Shown: one piece after another, positions 27,933 through 33,752 of the stretch
Position numbering within the stretch: the stretch's first letter is position 1
Layout: every line of letters starts with the position of its first letter
DNA from: Pelomonas sp963422775
GTDB lineage: Bacteria > Pseudomonadota > Gammaproteobacteria > Burkholderiales > Burkholderiaceae_C
Reading direction: 5' to 3'
Assembly: GCA_963422775.4 (NCBI GenBank)
Contig: CAUJSJ030000127.1
Span: forward strand, 15,831-79,830
DNA: 64,000 nucleotides
The notes under the pieces: model-generated
Told to the model about the DNA's origin: nothing
Seen by the model: only the letters and a program-made list of their open reading frames with translations
Databases searched by the model: none
Translations under genes and position numbers: made by a program

Positions 27933-28550
27933 TCAGGCCTCGGCAGGTTCAAGCGCAGCCTTCTGGATGCGCGGGGTGTTGAGGAGCTCGGCGATGCGGT
28001 CGAGCTGGCGATGCAGCTGGTCGACCGGGCCGTCGTTGTGCAGGCTGGTCCACACCGGGAAGGCGTGCTGCTCGCTGATGTGGTCGCGCACGGGCGTTGC
28101 GCCGCGGCGCTCGATGTGGATGACGGCGCCGCCCAGCGAGCGAATCCAGGCGGCCTCGTTGGGGAAGCGAACGTCGGGGATGACGATGCGCTCGTGCAGC
28201 GGCGCGCTGATGCCGATGGCTCCGGCACGCAGGCCGAGGTGGAGCTCGGCGGTGCGCAGCCAGAAGTCCTCGCCGAAGTGCTTGCGCGCCCACTCGGTGC
28301 CCAGCGTCTGCGCAAGCTGGCGGTAGCTGACATTCAGCCCGGGGATGAGCTTCTCTTTCAGCGCGGGCTCGGTGCACCAGCTGTGGTCGGTGTTGGCCTG
28401 GTCGAGCAGCGTGAAGATCATGTCGCGCAGCGGGTCGGCGAACGCGAAGCGGTGGTAGCCATAGGCGTCGACGAGGTACTCGGCCGCGGTGTCCTTGCCC
28501 GAGCCGGCGCGGCCGGCAATGCCGAGGATGAAGGGGTCAAGCCTTGGCAT
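27933..28550 (-). CDS. Deoxynucleoside monophosphate kinase, phage type
   Basis: The 205-residue kinase begins ILGIAGRAGSGKDTAAEYL, a P-loop of the phage T4 gene 1 type, followed by RFAFADPLRDMIFTLL and the LAQTLGTEWARKHFGEDFWLR block. It phosphorylates dNMPs to supply phage DNA synthesis. The ATG at 28550 lies inside the end of the upstream gene (14-base overlap). It ends 4 bases before the parB start. Confidence 0.8.
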   Translation of the reverse strand: MPRLDPFILGIAGRAGSGKDTAAEYLVDAYGYHRFAFADPLRDMIFTLLDQANTDHSWCTEPALKEKLIPGLNVSYRQLAQTLGTEWARKHFGEDFWLRTAELHLGLRAGAIGISAPLHERIVIPDVRFPNEAAWIRSLGGAVIHIERRGATPVRDHISEQHAFPVWTSLHNDGPVDQLHRQLDRIAELLNTPRIQKAALEPAEA

Positions 28551-29034
28551 GCTGGCCCTCCACGGCACGCGAGCGGCGGGCGACATGACCCGTGGTGGCG
28601 AGCGCCGCAGCCTTGTTGGCGGGCGGGCGGGCCGTGGGCTCGCGGCCCTCGCCGGGCCACTTGGCCATCGTGTGCCGGTCGACGCAGGCGAGGAAGGCGT
28701 CGCGGGTGTGGAAGCGGCGCAGCAGCGCGTACATGACCAGGCCGACCTGGTCGCGGGCCTGGCCTTGCTTGACGTCGAGGACGTCGCGCGGGATGACGTG
28801 CGCCAGGTCGAACAACACCCATTGGCCGGCGTGGTGCACGGCGCGGAAGAGCAGCGAGGGTTGATCGTGCTGCTGCACGGGGTGCAGGCCGATGGTGGTG
28901 CCATCGGGCCAGATGACCTCGTGGCGGCAGCTGAGCACGGCGACGCCATGCTCGGGGCAGTGCTGGATGGCGTCGGCGGTGGCCAGCAGCAGGGCGTGGT
29001 AGGGGTGGGGGCTGTTGTGGGCGGTGGGCTTCAT
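28537..29034 (-). CDS. Hypothetical phage protein (165 aa)
   Basis: No family is recognised. The central part (HEVIWPDGTTIGLHPVQQHDQPSLLFRAVHHAGQWVLFDLAHVI) is beta-rich, and the C-terminus is Arg/Ala-rich and probably disordered. It overlaps the kinase gene, so it belongs to the leftward early operon. Confidence 0.6.
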   Translation of the reverse strand: MKPTAHNSPHPYHALLLATADAIQHCPEHGVAVLSCRHEVIWPDGTTIGLHPVQQHDQPSLLFRAVHHAGQWVLFDLAHVIPRDVLDVKQGQARDQVGLVMYALLRRFHTRDAFLACVDRHTMAKWPGEGREPTARPPANKAAALATTGHVARRSRAVEGQHAKA

Positions 29035-29052
29035 GGGGAACCTTTGTGGCCG

Positions 29053-29364
29053 TCAGGCCTCGTCGGGGTGGACGTACTCGCCGGCAGCGGCCGCGCGAGA
29101 GCTGTAGGGAACGGGCTTGGGCGCGTCATCACGACGGCGCTCGGGGTGCTGCGGGCCAGCGCGCACAGGCGGGGAGGGCGGCGGCGCAGCGACGGGCTCG
29201 GGCGGCAGGACCTGGCCCTGCGCGATGCCGAGCGCGCGGTTGCGGATGCAGCTGTAGAGCACCCAGTGAGCGCGCAGCACGTCGAGCGAGGGCGTGTCGT
29301 GCTTGCGCGTCTGCGCGTAGGCGCGCGCCATGTGCTCGTCGGTGACGTTGACGGGGGCGCTCAT
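29053..29364 (-). CDS. Hypothetical phage protein (103 aa)
   Basis: The N-terminal 50 residues form a helical segment (TDEHMARAYAQTRKHDTPSLDVLRAHWVLYSCIRNRALG); the rest is Pro-rich and disordered. It overlaps the next gene by 4 bases (ATGA). The function is unknown. Confidence 0.6.
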   Translation of the reverse strand: MSAPVNVTDEHMARAYAQTRKHDTPSLDVLRAHWVLYSCIRNRALGIAQGQVLPPEPVAAPPPSPPVRAGPQHPERRRDDAPKPVPYSSRAAAAGEYVHPDEA

Positions 29365-29765
29365 GACGCGCTCCCGTCAAACGGCGCGATGGCCGACTCC
29401 GCATCCATGACGAGCGATGCCAGCATGCCGGCGCCGATGGTGGCGCTGCTCGGATTGAGGGCAGCCACGCGGCGCGCGAGGGCCACGAGCTGCGGGATCG
29501 CTTGCTCCCGGCGCAGTTGCAGCGCGGCCTCAGCTCTGCGCGCCTTGAGGTGATCGCATGGGATGGACCGGCCGTCGATCAGCCAAGAGTCATCGCCGCA
29601 GTCGTTCAAGCAGCCGCAAAGATCGGGCCCGTTCGCCTTGCCGGCGCACTGTGGTCCTTTGACGGTCTTCCATGAAGACGAGCCGCAGCGGCGTGGCGTG
29701 GTGCAAACGGCGCAGGCTGGCGGCGGTGGCGCCAGCGTGGCCTTGCGGTGCTTGGTGGCCCTCAT
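29361..29765 (-). CDS. Hypothetical phage protein with cysteine cluster (134 aa)
   Basis: The N-terminal half has several cysteines (CAVCTTPRRCGSS, CAGKANGPDLCGCLNDCGDDS) in a spacing that could bind zinc. A helical C-terminal half follows. I place the start at the ATG at 29765, which overlaps the upstream stop as ATGA; a GTG nine bases earlier is possible. The function is unknown. Confidence 0.6.
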   Translation of the reverse strand: MRATKHRKATLAPPPPACAVCTTPRRCGSSSWKTVKGPQCAGKANGPDLCGCLNDCGDDSWLIDGRSIPCDHLKARRAEAALQLRREQAIPQLVALARRVAALNPSSATIGAGMLASLVMDAESAIAPFDGSAS

Positions 29766-30082
29766 GCGTTCCACCCGTTGCGATAGACATGGCCGACCAT
29801 GAGCCGCATGGGTTTGACGTCGCGATAGGCTTCAAAGTCGACCGCCCGCACGCTGCCGCAGGGGATGCCCTCCGGGGCGTCAAGCGCGCCGCGCGAGTCG
29901 AAGAACACCTCGTAGTCCGGTGTGAAGTCGCTGCAGGCCAGCATGCTCACGGCCTTGCCGCCCGGCTGAGCATGCGGTGCGCCGGCGAAATATCGGAGCG
30001 GCCAGTAGACCCATAGGTCCCCGTAGCGCTTGGACCTCGGCAATCCGGTGACCGGGTCCGTCACCACCTGGTCGGCGCTCAC
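29762..30082 (-). CDS. Hypothetical phage protein (106 aa)
   Basis: A GTG at 30082, overlapping the upstream stop (GTGA), opens a short protein with GDLWVYWPLRYFAGAP and FTPDYEVFFDSRGALDAPEGIPCG. No family is recognised. The same frame extends upstream to 30268 but lies inside the neighbouring gene and is Pro/Ala-rich, so the GTG is preferred. Confidence 0.55.
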   Translation of the reverse strand: MSADQVVTDPVTGLPRSKRYGDLWVYWPLRYFAGAPHAQPGGKAVSMLACSDFTPDYEVFFDSRGALDAPEGIPCGSVRAVDFEAYRDVKPMRLMVGHVYRNGWNA

Positions 30083-30522
30083 AGCGCCGCCTGCAGGTTG
30101 TCCAGCTGCTGGCGGACTTCGAGCCAGGCCTGATAGGTGCGCTGGTGCTCTGCGCGCAGGCCCTGGCGCAGCTGCTGCAGCTTGGGCGAAAAGCGGTTGA
30201 GCGCCGCGGCCGACATGGCGAGCTGGGCGGCTTCGTCCATGTCGGCATGCAGCGAGGTCAGTCGGCACGTCAGCCGGTCGAGCTTGCGATTCAGGCGCCG
30301 GCGGCGCAAGGCGCGGTTCAGACGTCCGAACAGCTCAACGATGTGCAGCGCCTGCGGGGCGGCGACGCGCGGGATGCGGTTGGCGCGCTGCGGCTCGGCG
30401 GGCCGCGTACGCGTGCCCGAGAGCATTGCGTAGCCGCGGTCGAGATCGGCCTGAGTCCAGCCACGCTGCGGCTTCAAGGCGGGCGGTGTGGCTGTGCCGG
30501 CATCGGATTGGGGAACTTGCAT
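30079..30522 (-). CDS. Hypothetical coiled-coil phage protein (147 aa), first gene of leftward operon
   Basis: The C-terminal 90 residues are strongly helical and basic (RLNRALRRRRLNRKLDRL, then repeated Q/L/A heptads), suggesting a coiled coil or DNA-binding helix bundle. The start has a good GGAGG and lies just downstream of the candidate left operator. As the promoter-proximal gene it should be expressed first when the repressor is lost. A dispersed palindrome lies inside it. Confidence 0.65.
   Translation of the reverse strand: MQVPQSDAGTATPPALKPQRGWTQADLDRGYAMLSGTRTRPAEPQRANRIPRVAAPQALHIVELFGRLNRALRRRRLNRKLDRLTCRLTSLHADMDEAAQLAMSAAALNRFSPKLQQLRQGLRAEHQRTYQAWLEVRQQLDNLQAAL
30316..30331. 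repeat. Dispersed 16-base palindrome, site 2
   Basis: GTTCAGACGTCCGAAC lies inside the first gene of the leftward operon, where it is read in a different codon phase from the four internal plus-strand sites. Confidence 0.65.
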
Positions 30523-30551
30523 GGTGCCTCCGTCGTGTTGATGGGGGCGAC

Positions 30552-30590
30552 TCTAATGCAAGTAAAACTAGCAATGCAAGTAATACTTGT
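30552..30590 (-). promoter_or_regulatory. Candidate left operator (OL-like)
   Basis: On the minus strand these 39 bases match 34 of 39 positions of the right operator at 32069-32107. The segment contains two copies of CAATGCAAGTAA-like boxes and the palindrome CAAGTATTACTTG. It sits 30 bases before the first gene of the leftward early operon. Confidence 0.65.
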
Positions 30591-30602
30591 ATGGCGAGCA
30601 AC

Positions 30603-30625
30603 AAAAAAGGCCCGCTAGGGCCCTT
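30603..30625 (-). terminator. Terminator of the lysogenic operon
   Basis: AAGGCCC and GGGCCCTT pair around GCTA, and the minus strand continues with TTTTTTG. It lies 22 bases after the DUF6232-like gene and separates the repressor operon from the leftward early promoter. Confidence 0.7.
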
Positions 30626-30646
30626 GTGGTTGGCTGAGGGTCGTGG

Positions 30647-31003
30647 CTACCGGGCGCTGATGGCTTGCGCGATGGCTGCGCGGATGCTCTCGATGTGCGC
30701 GCCATTCGTGGACTTCAGGGCGACGGTCTCGCCGCCGCCGCTGACAAGCACCAGCCGGCGCAGTGCAACCTGGCTGTAGATGTAGAAGCCGCTCAACAAT
30801 GAAATGACCAGCGCACCATGAGTGCCTGGCTGCAAACCAGCGACCAAGCTGCCGACGAAGATCAGAGCGGCAATCCATGGTGTGCCAGGCTTGGTGACCT
30901 TGACTGAACCGACGTTGCGCACTGCGAACGTCTGGCCGTCGAGCTCGATGCGGTTGCTGGTAACTAGCACTTTGCCTCCGCGGAGGTATTCAGTCTCTTC
31001 CAC
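30647..31003 (-). CDS. DUF6232-like membrane protein
   Basis: The 118-residue protein has an N-terminal GGKVLVTSNRIELDGQTFAVRNVGSVKV segment typical of DUF6232. Two transmembrane helices follow (AALIFVGSLVAGL; ALVISLLSGFYIYSQ), then a hydrophilic C-terminus. The GTG at 31003 has GGGAG at good spacing. It is the last gene behind the repressor, so it should be made in the lysogen. A role in superinfection exclusion or envelope change is possible but unproven. Confidence 0.65.
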   Translation of the reverse strand: MEETEYLRGGKVLVTSNRIELDGQTFAVRNVGSVKVTKPGTPWIAALIFVGSLVAGLQPGTHGALVISLLSGFYIYSQVALRRLVLVSGGGETVALKSTNGAHIESIRAAIAQAISAR

Positions 31004-31028
31004 GTTTTCTCCCTGAGTGGTGTGGTGG

Positions 31029-31226
31029 TTATGGCTTGGTTGGCGGCTCTGCGTCGGGGGCGATCTTGCCCATCGGAATGCCGATATAGATTTTGCAGCG
31101 CAGCGGACCGTTGACGATGACATCGCGAACGCCGAACGGAAGGGTCGGCGCGTCCACCGGCGCCCTGGGATTGATCAGACTCTTGAAGAACTGCTGGAAC
31201 TCTTCCGTATCGCGGCCGCCGGACAT
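31029..31226 (-). CDS. Small lysogenic-operon protein (65 aa)
   Basis: A 65-residue protein with a good ribosome-binding site (AGGAG). Its C-terminal half (RCKIYIGIPMGKIAPDAEPP) resembles the N-terminus of the next gene upstream (ECEIYIGAGERPTPEA), suggesting a shared short domain. No family is recognised. Confidence 0.5.
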   Translation of the reverse strand: MSGGRDTEEFQQFFKSLINPRAPVDAPTLPFGVRDVIVNGPLRCKIYIGIPMGKIAPDAEPPTKP

Positions 31227-31270
31227 CTGCTAACTCCTGGTTACATACCTAATTTAGCTGGATGCCATCC

Positions 31271-31519
31271 CTAACGTTGCCAGAAGTGCACGGGAAAATT
31301 CACGACCACAAGAAACAGTGCCGTCGCCGCCAGGAGCAAGCGCAGACCTGTGGACAAGCGGTCATGACCGCACCACATGCAGATGGACGTGTGGGCCCAG
31401 GTTGCGCGGTTGCATTGCGCGCAGGTGCGGGACTGGTGGGCTTCAGGCGTGGGCCGTTCCCCGGCGCCGATGTAGATCTCGCACTCGACGGGCTGGTTGA
31501 CCTCGACGCGCTGGGTCAT
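31271..31519 (-). CDS. Zinc-ribbon membrane protein in the lysogenic operon (82 aa)
   Basis: The protein starts MTQRVEVNQPVECEIYIG, carries a CAQC...CMWC zinc-ribbon pair (about 33-50) and ends in one transmembrane helix (LLLAATALFLVVVNF). Its ATG overlaps the repressor stop (ATGA), so it is translated with the repressor. A membrane-linked lysogenic function such as superinfection exclusion is a reasonable but untested guess. Confidence 0.6.
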   Translation of the reverse strand: MTQRVEVNQPVECEIYIGAGERPTPEAHQSRTCAQCNRATWAHTSICMWCGHDRLSTGLRLLLAATALFLVVVNFPVHFWQR

Positions 31520-32031
31520 GTTGCGGCCGGCTCTGCCTGAGGGCTGGTGCTTATGTCCCGCAGCTTGATGTCGACGGCGCGGATGAACCGTGTGAACGAG
31601 TCGTTCTTGTTCGTGTGGTCGAGGCGGGCTGCCACATCGAGCGCCACCGCCCGGAACTCGGCGGCAGTGGGCTGCAGCAGGTGCTTGACCATGGCCTTCT
31701 CCAGGCCGGCGAGCTGCTGTGTTGTCAGCTGGGCAATTTGGTCGCGCGTGATCATCTGGAACGGCCACGACGCGGCCGCATAGGTGTCGCTCGATTCTTT
31801 CGCGCTGGGCGCTGAAGTGCCCATCAGGTCCTCCAGCGGGATCTCCAGCGCCGCCGCGACGTGCTGGAGCCGGCGGTGGCGCGGGACGGTGGTGCCGTTC
31901 TCCCACTGTTGAACCGTTTGCCAGGCGAGGGGCTTGGCGAGCCCTTCCAACTCGCTGACGCGGGCGGCCAGCTGCTCGAAGCTCAGCTTCAGATGGGTGC
32001 GGCGGGTCTTGATCCGGGTGTGTATGTCCAC
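31516..32031 (-). CDS. Phage repressor, XRE-family helix-turn-helix protein
   Basis: The 171-residue protein has an XRE helix-turn-helix at residues about 2-65: IKTRRTHLKLSFEQLAARV, then TVQQWENGTTVPRHRRLQHVAAALEI. A C-terminal oligomerisation region follows, with no LexA-type Ser/Lys peptidase motif seen. I place the start at the GTG at 32031 because the domain begins there. ATGs at 32103 or 32130 would put the start inside the operator. It is divergent from the Cro-like gene and flanked by two matching operators, as expected of a CI-type repressor. Confidence 0.75.
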   Translation of the reverse strand: MDIHTRIKTRRTHLKLSFEQLAARVSELEGLAKPLAWQTVQQWENGTTVPRHRRLQHVAAALEIPLEDLMGTSAPSAKESSDTYAAASWPFQMITRDQIAQLTTQQLAGLEKAMVKHLLQPTAAEFRAVALDVAARLDHTNKNDSFTRFIRAVDIKLRDISTSPQAEPAAT

Positions 32032-32068
32032 GCCTGCAAGTTTTCCTTGCGTCAGCGGATTGAACAAC

Positions 32069-32107
32069 ACAAGTCTTTCTAGCGTTGCTAGTTCTACTTG
32101 CATTAGA
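32069..32107 (+). promoter_or_regulatory. Candidate right operator (OR-like)
   Basis: The 39 bases match the left operator at 34 positions and include GCTAGTTCTACTTGCATTA and the small palindrome CTAGC-GTT-GCTAG. It lies between the repressor and the Cro-like gene, nine bases before the latter's ATG, so a bound repressor could block both directions. Confidence 0.65.
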
Positions 32108-32116
32108 CTGCGCCGC

Positions 32117-32482
32117 ATGAACTGCACCAATCCTCAATCCGAAGCTGCGCGCGAAGCGGTTCGCGTGCTGGGTGGGCCGACCAAAGCGGCGCGACTTCTG
32201 GGCGTACCGAAGGCGCGACATCAGACGGTCCAGTCGTGGATGCGCTCACGTGTGCCGGCGGAGTACTGCCCCGACGTGGAAGCGGAAACGCGTGCGCGCG
32301 GCGCCGTGGTGTGGTGCGAGCGGCTTCGCCCTGACGTGCGTTGGGGCCGCATCCGTGGCGTCGAGGGGGCGCCGCCGGCTGCGGGCGAGCCTGACGGCGG
32401 GAACGGTGGTGAAGCGGTGCATGCCGGCAATGTCGTCGGCGACGCACAGCCGGTCCATCAGAACGCAGCGGAGGCAATCTGA
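32117..32482 (+). CDS. Cro/YdaS-like helix-turn-helix regulator
   Basis: The 121-residue product has the YdaS/Cro pattern: REAVRVLGGPTKAARLLGV, then QTVQSWMRSRVPAEYCPDVE and RGAVVWCERLRPDVRWGRIR. The second half is Gly-rich and probably disordered. It is the first rightward early gene, facing the repressor across the right operator, which fits a Cro role. YdaS proteins are also called antitoxins, but no toxin partner is next to it. Confidence 0.78.
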   Translation: MNCTNPQSEAAREAVRVLGGPTKAARLLGVPKARHQTVQSWMRSRVPAEYCPDVEAETRARGAVVWCERLRPDVRWGRIRGVEGAPPAAGEPDGGNGGEAVHAGNVVGDAQPVHQNAAEAI

Positions 32483-32946
32483 TGAATGTTATGGATGCCG
32501 CCAACGCCGTGGCGCACGACTACCCCGGTGGCGCGAAGGCCCTGGGCCTGCGGCTGGGAATGTCGGACCTGAGCGACCGGGTCAACCCGAGCCTGCCGCA
32601 CCGGCTGCTGTGCGTGAAGCAGGCAACGCGGATGCAGGCCTTTGCGGGCGACTACCGCGTGCTGTATGCGATGGCGCTGGAGCTGCGCCACTTCCCGCCA
32701 GTGCCCATGCCCGACGTGGTGAGCGGCGACGAGCCGTGCCTGCAGACGCTGGCCGAGCTGGTGCGCGAGGTTGGCGACTTGATCGCCGAGGTGTCCAAGG
32801 ACCTGGCCGACGGCAAGGTGAAGAACCACGAGCTGACGGCCGTGATGCAGAAGTGGAGCGAGCTGGTGTCGACCGGGCAGCACCTGGTGGCGCAGATGGC
32901 GGCCATGAATGCAGCGTTGGTGGCGCTGGCGCCGGGGGAGGCGTAA
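32482..32946 (+). CDS. CII-family phage regulator
   Basis: The 154-residue protein matches the CP76-type regulatory CII family (PF06892): AHDYPGGAKALGLRLGMSDLSDRVNPSLPHRLLCVKQATRMQ, then a helical bundle AELVREVGDLIAEVSKDLADGKV. It probably activates lysogenic genes or sets the lysis decision. The start overlaps the Cro-like stop. Confidence 0.8.
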   Translation: MNVMDAANAVAHDYPGGAKALGLRLGMSDLSDRVNPSLPHRLLCVKQATRMQAFAGDYRVLYAMALELRHFPPVPMPDVVSGDEPCLQTLAELVREVGDLIAEVSKDLADGKVKNHELTAVMQKWSELVSTGQHLVAQMAAMNAALVALAPGEA

Positions 32947-32970
32947 TGACGGAAAGCCGCAAGCCCGGAG

Positions 32971-33369
32971 CTACTGCTGCCTACTCGGCTCAGCCTCTAG
33001 CGTGGTCCCGAGCGCCACGAGTTCGCGGCCGATTGCTGCGATACGTGAGTTTTCGATCTCCAGCCCCAGCTGGATCGCCCCCACCTGAAACACCATCATC
33101 GCGTGCCCTGGGCGCCCCATCTGCACGCCTGCGCCGTTGGTGGGGATCGGCAGCGCATTGGTTGGGGAGCCGGCTCGTAGGCCTGGGTCTTCGTCTGGCG
33201 CACATGCGTGGGCGAGATCGAGGAGCCCGGCGATGAGCTCATCCAGTCGTGCCACCTCCAATTCGAGGGGGAAGGGCGGCGCCGTTTCCGTCTGCAGCTT
33301 CAGGCACACCAGTCGCCTGTCGTTCGTGATCTCGACGTCGGACGCAATGTTGACGAAGCGGTGTCGCAT
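32971..33369 (-). CDS. Hypothetical phage protein (132 aa), opposing strand
   Basis: A single leftward gene between the rightward cII and replication genes. It reads MRHRFVNIASDVEITNDRRLVCLKLQTETAPP at the start, suggesting a beta-rich N-terminus, with a C-terminal segment VFQVGAIQLGLEIENSRIAAIGRELVALG. It has a good ribosome-binding site (GGGAGAG). Antisense placement hints at a separate promoter at 33370-33428. The function is unknown. Confidence 0.6.
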   Translation of the reverse strand: MRHRFVNIASDVEITNDRRLVCLKLQTETAPPFPLELEVARLDELIAGLLDLAHACAPDEDPGLRAGSPTNALPIPTNGAGVQMGRPGHAMMVFQVGAIQLGLEIENSRIAAIGRELVALGTTLEAEPSRQQ

Positions 33370-33428
33370 GGGCTCTCCCTGTGGGCTGGTTGGTCTTGGT
33401 GCCGGCAGCGTAGCCGAGGAGGTGCGCC

Positions 33429-33752
33429 ATGCGGCCAGCCGGTGAGATCCGCGAGGCGCTGCGGGGCTGCTTCCCCGAGCGCGGGCAGGGGGTGGCCACG
33501 TGGTATGACGCGCTGAATGCGCTCGGTGCGCGGCAGCTCGTGAACCCCGCTGCACCGGGGGAGCGCAAGCTCGTCCGCAAGACCGTCGAGAACATGGTGC
33601 AGGCCGGCGAGCTTCAGAAGGCCGAGCCTGTGCGCGTACCGGGCTCGCGGCGGCCCATGACGGGCTATGCGCGTGGCTGGGTGACGAACTGGGGTGCGGG
33701 GTCATCTCAAGGCGGCACCGAGCTGGGCCTCGTGGTGGCTGGCTGGCGCTGA
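33429..33752 (+). CDS. Hypothetical winged-helix-like phage protein (107 aa)
   Basis: The sequence (TWYDALNALGARQLVNPAAPGERKLVRKTVENMVQAGELQKAEPVRVPGSRRPMTGY) fits a winged helix: recognition helix then beta wing. The start has GAGGAGG. The stop overlaps the start of the replication protein, so it may be a replication accessory factor. Confidence 0.55.
   Translation: MRPAGEIREALRGCFPERGQGVATWYDALNALGARQLVNPAAPGERKLVRKTVENMVQAGELQKAEPVRVPGSRRPMTGYARGWVTNWGAGSSQGGTELGLVVAGWR

Noticed and set aside
31520..32130. Repressor start at 32103 or 32130
   Set aside because: These would place the start inside the operator and add a stretch before the helix-turn-helix that has no family support.
32117..32482. 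A YdaS-YdaT toxin-antitoxin pair
   Set aside because: The next gene is a CII-family regulator rather than a YdaT-like toxin, so a Cro role is preferred.
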